A stretch of 64,000 bases of DNA from positions 62,001 to 126,000 of the forward strand of contig QZDW01000005.1 in NCBI GenBank assembly GCA_009917545.1, read 5' to 3'. The translations under genes were made by a program, and so were the position numbers. Source of the DNA: a bacterium 1XD42-76 (GTDB lineage: Bacteria > Bacillota > Clostridia > Lachnospirales > Lachnospiraceae). The notes below the pieces were generated by a model. The model ran no database searches. It saw nothing but the letters and a program-made list of their open reading frames with translations, and was not told the origin of the DNA. Below, one piece after another: positions 60,209 through 64,000 of the stretch (positions are counted from its first letter, which is position 1; each line of letters opens with the position of its first letter).

Positions 60209-60675
60209 CGGCCTATGCCCCCTTTCTCCCGGTTCTTCTCCCGTCCGGCTACTAAGCCCTTCACAACCTCCTTAAAGTGGGAAAGCTGTTTTCTCAGCGA
60301 CTGCTTCCTTCCCTGCCGGTTCAGTGTCTGGGCCGTGTACTCAGAAAAAGCGGCATTCAGAGCGTCAGCGTCACGGGCTTTGAAAAACACGATGTATTTC
60401 CCTTGTGACGGATCCTTTTTCAACGCGAAGTCTACGCCATATTTGCGGGCGCACCGCTCAAAAGATTTTATGTTCTGGTCCGTGATCTCAATACTCTGGA
60501 CACCGGCTCCCTGCTTTACCAGGCTTTTGACGCTCTGCTTGCCATGGGGATGCCCCTGCGTGTTTCTCTGGTACTGCCGTATCGCCCACTTTAAAAGTTC
60601 CGCTGTCAGCCGCCCCCCGTTTTTCCCTGTCCGTATCACAAGCGCGACTGATTTATCCCTTATTTCGTCCTGCAT
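60205..60675 (-). CDS. PcfB-family transfer protein
   Basis: A 156-residue cytoplasmic protein starting MQDEIRDKSVALVIRTGKNG. It matches the PcfB family (DUF3801): GRLTAELLKWAIRQYQRNTQ, KQSVKSLVKQGAGVQSIEIT and SFERCARKYGVDFALKKDPS. In enterococcal pCF10, PcfB partners the coupling protein PcfC. Here the gene likewise directly precedes virD4 with overlapping stop and start. AAGGAGG precedes the ATG. The basic C-terminus may contact DNA or the relaxosome. Confidence 0.9.
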   Translation of the reverse strand: MQDEIRDKSVALVIRTGKNGGRLTAELLKWAIRQYQRNTQGHPHGKQSVKSLVKQGAGVQSIEITDQNIKSFERCARKYGVDFALKKDPSQGKYIVFFKARDADALNAAFSEYTAQTLNRQGRKQSLRKQLSHFKEVVKGLVAGREKNREKGGIGR

Positions 60676-60761
60676 AGTGTTGTGCCTCCTTCCTTATAAG
60701 CGGCAGGCCGGCTTCAGCTGATCCCACCGCTTTTTACCGTTTCCCTGGCTTCCCATGGAAT

Positions 60762-61220
60762 TTACCGAGCCGCCCCCTGTTTCCTGCCGCCCCATTTGGT
60801 CAGCACCATGGTTTCCCCATCTGCCAGCGTATCCCAAAGGCCATAGACCACATCCGCGACATCATCCGGATCCGCGTAGGAATCACTGCCGACCATCATA
60901 AATTCGTCCGGGGAAGCGAAAAGATCCTGGAACTCCTTCTGCTGACCGGAAGTAAGAGAATCAAAGCAATTTCCCTCTTCCGGTATCCCGCATAACAGGA
61001 ATGTGCCGCTGATATGCCCCCTTTTCCCCGGCATGACGCGGTTCGGGGCAAGGCCCGCAGTATCCTCTCGGCTGAGCAGCAGCACTCTCTGGGGCAGGAA
61101 GCACCCCACCTGGATCGCGCCGCCCAATGTTTTTTCAACAGCCTCCAATGTGTTGGGAATTGCCGCCGGACGGGGCGGCTTCCCCGGCTCCACAATTAAA
61201 ATATTCATGTTCTGTGCCAT
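60762..61220 (-). CDS. DUF3846 protein
   Basis: A 152-residue protein starting MAQNMNILIVEPGKPPRPAA, with AAAGGAGG before the ATG. The DUF3846 pattern is clear: NTLEAVEKTLGGAIQVGCF, VLLLSREDTAGLAPNRVMPG and ISGTFLLCGIPEEGNCFDSL. A C-terminal segment is rich in acidic residues. The family is widespread in phages and conjugative elements of Clostridia; its role is unknown. Confidence 0.85.
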   Translation of the reverse strand: MAQNMNILIVEPGKPPRPAAIPNTLEAVEKTLGGAIQVGCFLPQRVLLLSREDTAGLAPNRVMPGKRGHISGTFLLCGIPEEGNCFDSLTSGQQKEFQDLFASPDEFMMVGSDSYADPDDVADVVYGLWDTLADGETMVLTKWGGRKQGAAR

Positions 61221-61332
61221 ATTCGTTAATCCTCCTTTAAATTTTAGTTGTTTGGTTTATCTGCCAGCCCCCAAGGGCTTCACAGCAATATGGAATTACC
61301 AGCGGAAAAGAATACGCCTCCCGGCCATGCGG

Positions 61333-62307
61333 CTACCCAACGCCAAAGCCGTTCGCCATATCATGGCTGACCAGGCTTGAATAATACTGGCTGATCGTCA
61401 CCGGGGCGTTAAACAACGCAGATAAGGTATAAGCGCGGATGTTGCCTATCAGCGTCGTGTTTTTATCCAGGCAGTCCATGACATAGCGGATATGTTCGCT
61501 GTCCAGCTTCAGCAGGCGGCTCCTGACCGCTTCCGTACACATATCCTCCTGGTTGATTCGTATTGTGGGGCGGCTGCTGCAACAGACTTCCACTATCAAT
61601 TCCACAAAGCCGTCCAGACGTTCTTTGTCGTAGGGGTTATCCTGCAAAAGGGCTTCATAGCTGATGTTCTCCCTGACCAGTTCACGGTATGCGGAGATCT
61701 TATCCATCCCATCAATCTGTTTTGGTTTCCCCCACGCTTTCCGTGGGTTATCCACATTTTCCACATCCCCGGACACGGAGCCTGCCGGATAGATGGATGG
61801 ATCAGTATCACTAAAATCAGTTTTGTTTAAGTCAGTATTATTTGCTTGTGATTTTCGCATTTCTTGATTTGTGGTTTTCACAATTCCTGATTTGTGATTT
61901 TCACAATTCTTGATTTGTGATTCCTGCGACTCTCCCGGTTTTGGCCTGCCAATAAAATTTTTGACATAGATCACGTTGGGTTTCCCAAGCCCGCGCCGCA
62001 CACGCTCAATAAGTCCCACGCCTTTTGCCGCATCCAGTTCGTTTAAAAGTTTGTTGGCTTTCTGCTCCGCGCAGCCAAGGGTGGCCATCACGTCAGCGAT
62101 GGTATAAATGATGTATACGCGCCCATCCTGGTCCAGCCAGCTGTTTTTTATGGAAAGCGCCATGCGGTCAAGGAGCAGGCCGTAAAGCACTTTTGCCTCT
62201 ACTGACACGCCTTTAAACCTGGTGTCCGTGAACAGCACTTTGGGAATACGGTAGAATGTGTACTGTTCCGCTTCATTGCCATAGTAATAATCCAGTTGTA
62301 ACGGCAT
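61333..62307 (-). CDS. repA: RepA-N family replication initiator
   Basis: A 324-residue initiator. The N-terminal winged-helix RepA_N domain (about 1-135) includes QYTFYRIPKVLFTDTRFKGV, EAKVLYGLLLDRMALSIKNS and YIIYTIADVMATLGCAEQKA. A low-complexity linker (about 130-165) is encoded by tandem DNA repeats. The C-terminal domain (about 200-310) contains RPTIRINQEDMCTEAVRSRL. RepA_N initiators are typical of low-GC Gram-positive plasmids and often have their origin inside the gene, so this ICE may replicate after excision. AAAGGAGG precedes the ATG. It follows parAB, separated by two terminators. Confidence 0.92.
   Translation of the reverse strand: MPLQLDYYYGNEAEQYTFYRIPKVLFTDTRFKGVSVEAKVLYGLLLDRMALSIKNSWLDQDGRVYIIYTIADVMATLGCAEQKANKLLNELDAAKGVGLIERVRRGLGKPNVIYVKNFIGRPKPGESQESQIKNCENHKSGIVKTTNQEMRKSQANNTDLNKTDFSDTDPSIYPAGSVSGDVENVDNPRKAWGKPKQIDGMDKISAYRELVRENISYEALLQDNPYDKERLDGFVELIVEVCCSSRPTIRINQEDMCTEAVRSRLLKLDSEHIRYVMDCLDKNTTLIGNIRAYTLSALFNAPVTISQYYSSLVSHDMANGFGVG
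61842..61930. repeat. 23-bp iterons within repA, candidate replication origin
   Basis: Three clear direct repeats with core TGATTTGTG at 61865, 61888 and 61911 (period exactly 23 bp) and a partial fourth (TTGTG at 61846). The period is not a multiple of three, so this is selection on DNA rather than on peptide. They lie in the linker-coding part of repA, where RepA_N replicons are known to carry iterons. Confidence 0.8.
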
Positions 62308-62333
62308 ATTGGTTGCCTCCTTTTCTTTTTATG

Positions 62334-62369
62334 AAAAAAAGCCCCGGCAAACGCAAAGTCTGCCGGGGC
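62334..62369 (-). terminator. Terminator between parB and repA (second)
   Basis: GCCCCGGCA pairs with TGCCGGGGC, followed on the minus strand by TTTTTTT. It lies just upstream of the repA ribosome binding site. Confidence 0.85.
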
Positions 62370-62385
62370 GGATCTATCATGAACG

Positions 62386-62428
62386 CAAAAAAGCCGCCCG
62401 GTAACTGCAAATCAGTCACCGGACGGCT
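62386..62428 (-). terminator. Terminator after parB (first)
   Basis: AGCCGTCCGGTGACTG pairs with CAGTTACCGGGCGGCT (near-perfect 16-bp stem), followed on the minus strand by TTTTTT, about ten bases past the parB stop. Confidence 0.88.
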
Positions 62429-62437
62429 TTTGCGGCC

Positions 62438-63334
62438 TTATCCCTGTTCATTTTTCCAAGTTTCCAGGAGGGAAAAGATTATTTCCTCCATCTGTTTTTG
62501 TGTATAGCTTTGTGGGAAATACTGTTTCAGGCGGTCTTTTTTTAATGTGACCTGTACAGAAACTGGCCGTTCCTCTGTCAGTATCGCATCCATCACGTCC
62601 ACCCCCAGCTTTTCCTCCTGGCTGTATTTTTTCAAGCGTTTTGCCTGTTCCAGTGAGGGGATAACAGCCAACTTCCCCATCAATTCAAGGAGATCCCCCT
62701 GTTCTTCCTTGGCGAGATAAGACAGTTCCACGGCGGAGTTGAACGGCAGTTTCTTATCGTCTGCCATCCGGAGCAGTTCCGGGATCAGCTCTGTCAGCCG
62801 GATAAAGCGGTGGATATTCCTCGCGCTGTCATTGGAATTTTCGCTTAATGCGTCCACACTGTACTTCTCGCCAACTTGGCGAGAAGCGTTTTTGATGCCC
62901 TGATGCCTCAGAGCGTCCATCTTCATTTTATATGCCCACGCCTTCTCGCTGGGGAGAAGGTTTTCCCGCTGGATATTGCTGTCTACCATGAAAAGGGTAG
63001 CTTCATCATCATCCAGATCCCGGATCACCACCGGCATTGTGTCCCGCCCTGCCAGCTGGGACGCGTGCCTGCGCCGATGCCCAGCCACCAGTTCATAGCC
63101 GCCCTCTGGGCGGGGTCGGGCAATCCCCGGCATGAGGATCCCATGCTCCCGGACACTCTCCACCATGTCCTCCATGCTTTGATCGTCCAGGATCTTGAAA
63201 GGGTGATTCCTGAATGGGAACAGGTCGGAAAGCGCGACTTCCTGTATTTTCCCGCCATCTGCCCCTATGGTTTCCGTGGCAGTGAATAGGTCATCATAAC
63301 TCGTCATCTGAATGTTCCTCGCGCTGCTTTTCAC
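62438..63334 (-). CDS. parB: Partition protein ParB
   Basis: A 298-residue ParB. The N-terminal CTP-binding domain carries GGYELVAGHRRRHASQLAG (box with GHRR, about residues 78-96) and ATLFMVDSNIQRENLLPSE. The central helix-turn-helix region (about 130-200) is followed by a helical C-terminus. The start is GTG, overlapping the parA stop (GTGA), with GGAGGTG upstream. ParB loads on parS and works with ParA to segregate the element. A strong palindrome lies inside the gene at 62864-62886. Confidence 0.93.
   Translation of the reverse strand: MKSSARNIQMTSYDDLFTATETIGADGGKIQEVALSDLFPFRNHPFKILDDQSMEDMVESVREHGILMPGIARPRPEGGYELVAGHRRRHASQLAGRDTMPVVIRDLDDDEATLFMVDSNIQRENLLPSEKAWAYKMKMDALRHQGIKNASRQVGEKYSVDALSENSNDSARNIHRFIRLTELIPELLRMADDKKLPFNSAVELSYLAKEEQGDLLELMGKLAVIPSLEQAKRLKKYSQEEKLGVDVMDAILTEERPVSVQVTLKKDRLKQYFPQSYTQKQMEEIIFSLLETWKNEQG
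62864..62886. promoter_or_regulatory. Perfect 23-bp palindrome inside parB, candidate parS
   Basis: Arms CTTCTCGCCAA and TTGGCGAGAAG flank a single central base. A half-site TTGGCGAGA recurs about 170 bp away in the same gene (about 62709-62717). A centromere site within or next to parB is common. The sequence is unlike the Bacillus parS consensus, so this is a candidate only. Confidence 0.45.
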
Positions 63335-64000
63335 CCCCGCATCACCTCCCTGGTCAATGCGGCATAGGCGGCGGCTACTTTCCCGGCGGGGTCGTGGAGG
63401 TAAATACTTTTTCCCTCCGCGCTGGTTTCAGCGGCCCGTACAGACAAGGGAATGATACTCTCGAATATCCTGATTTTCTCACCATACGTGTCACGCAGGA
63501 TCTCAACGATCTCCCTCGCGTAATTCGTGCGCATATCCGCCATCGTCACCAGTATCCCCGCTATGGACAGCGCTGGGTTGATCTGCCTCTTCACTTTTTT
63601 AATAGTCCTGAGAAGTTGTTCCAGCCCCTTGATGGACAAAAAATGCGCCTGGGCGGGTATTAGTACCTCGTCCGCTGCCGCGAGGGCATTTATCGTCAGC
63701 ATACCAAGCGACGGCATACAGTCCAGGATAATCGCGTCATATGCCTCACTTACTGTCTGGAGATACTGGCGCAGGATCGTCTCCCGGCTCATGATGTTTA
63801 CCAGAGTGACCTCCAGCCCGGACAGTTCAATATTTGCCGGGAGAAGGTCAACCCCTTCCCCATGGTGGAGGATCCCCCCGCCATCCGGCAGGGGAGTATC
63901 CATGATAATCGCGCCCAATATCGTAGCCAGCGTAACTTTAATCTGGTCAGGCTGCTGGTATCCAAGGCTTGCTGTCAGGGAACCTTGCGGATCTGTGTCC
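63331..64000 (-). CDS. parA: Partition ATPase ParA/Soj, 5' part outside the window
   Basis: The C-terminal 222 codons of a ParA ATPase; the P-loop lies outside the window. The frame is open to the window edge and includes DTDPQGSLTASLG (switch motif after the P-loop), YDAIILDCMPSLGMLTINAL (Walker B-like DxxPxL), VLIPAQAHFLSIKGLEQLLR and FESIIPLSVRAAETSAEGKS. It is followed by parB with a four-base overlap. Confidence 0.93.
   Translation of the reverse strand, partial: DTDPQGSLTASLGYQQPDQIKVTLATILGAIIMDTPLPDGGGILHHGEGVDLLPANIELSGLEVTLVNIMSRETILRQYLQTVSEAYDAIILDCMPSLGMLTINALAAADEVLIPAQAHFLSIKGLEQLLRTIKKVKRQINPALSIAGILVTMADMRTNYAREIVEILRDTYGEKIRIFESIIPLSVRAAETSAEGKSIYLHDPAGKVAAAYAALTREVMRG

Noticed and set aside
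1-64000. CRISPR arrays, rRNA, tRNA genes and insertion-sequence transposases
   Set aside because: I looked for repeat-spacer patterns, tRNA-like folds and DDE transposase motifs by eye and found none; the periodic repeats present are the hsdS repeats, the repA iterons and the hydrolase 153-bp units.

Overview
The window is most of an integrative and conjugative element (ICE), or a closely related plasmid-like element, of a gut-type Clostridia, most likely Lachnospiraceae. The evidence is the gene set: ParA/ParB, RepA-N initiator, DUF3846, PcfB, VirD4, Maff2, VirB6-like, DUF3849, PrgI, VirB4, an NlpC/P60-M23 hydrolase, DUF4366/DUF4315, TopB, a 3520-residue methylase-helicase, MobC, primase, MobP-type relaxase and tandem large serine recombinases. 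Strong AAGGAGG-type ribosome binding sites precede nearly all genes. Neither ICE end is inside the window: the third recombinase is cut by the left edge and parA by the right edge. Almost everything is on the minus strand, so the element reads from parA at the right to the recombinases at the left.

Layout from right to left: 64.0-61.3 kb is partition and replication (parA, parB with an internal palindrome, repA with 23-bp iterons in its linker). 61.2-47.0 kb is the type IV secretion core (DUF3846, PcfB, VirD4, C5 methylase, Maff2, VirB6-like, SpoVG-like, DUF3849, PrgI, VirB4, coiled-coil protein, cell-wall hydrolase). 46.9-37.1 kb holds accessory transfer and surface genes (N6-adenine methylase-like protein, radical SAM protein, DUF4315, DUF4366, Cys-rich protein, sortase with its SpaA-type pilin/adhesin, TopB, small regulators). 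37.0-23.6 kb is DNA processing (giant methylase-helicase, MobC, primase, relaxase).

23.4-17.8 kb is an AT-rich accessory block: a RES-domain protein, two GNAT acetyltransferases, four small XRE regulators, a lipoprotein and a hairpin-rich, oriT-like noncoding segment. 17.7-7.8 kb is a type I restriction-modification locus with hsdR, hsdM and one expressed hsdS, followed by silent hsdS cassettes in both orientations and a tyrosine recombinase. This has the anatomy of an invertible, phase-variable specificity system. 7.2-1 kb returns to ICE backbone: a sigma-70 region-4-like regulator behind an attenuator-like leader, two ParB-like proteins, a small DUF6870-like protein and three serine recombinases.

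Most notable: (i) the hsdS shufflon with three long 5' repeats, four central repeats and palindromic tail-to-tail gene ends; (ii) two different DNA methylase genes whose only sensible start codons are ATA and ATC behind perfect Shine-Dalgarno sequences; (iii) a short motif, basic-P-S-[VIL]-x3-L, found 27-35 residues from the C-terminus of six otherwise unrelated ICE proteins; (iv) a 23-bp iteron array inside repA and a 23-bp palindrome inside parB as candidate origin and parS.
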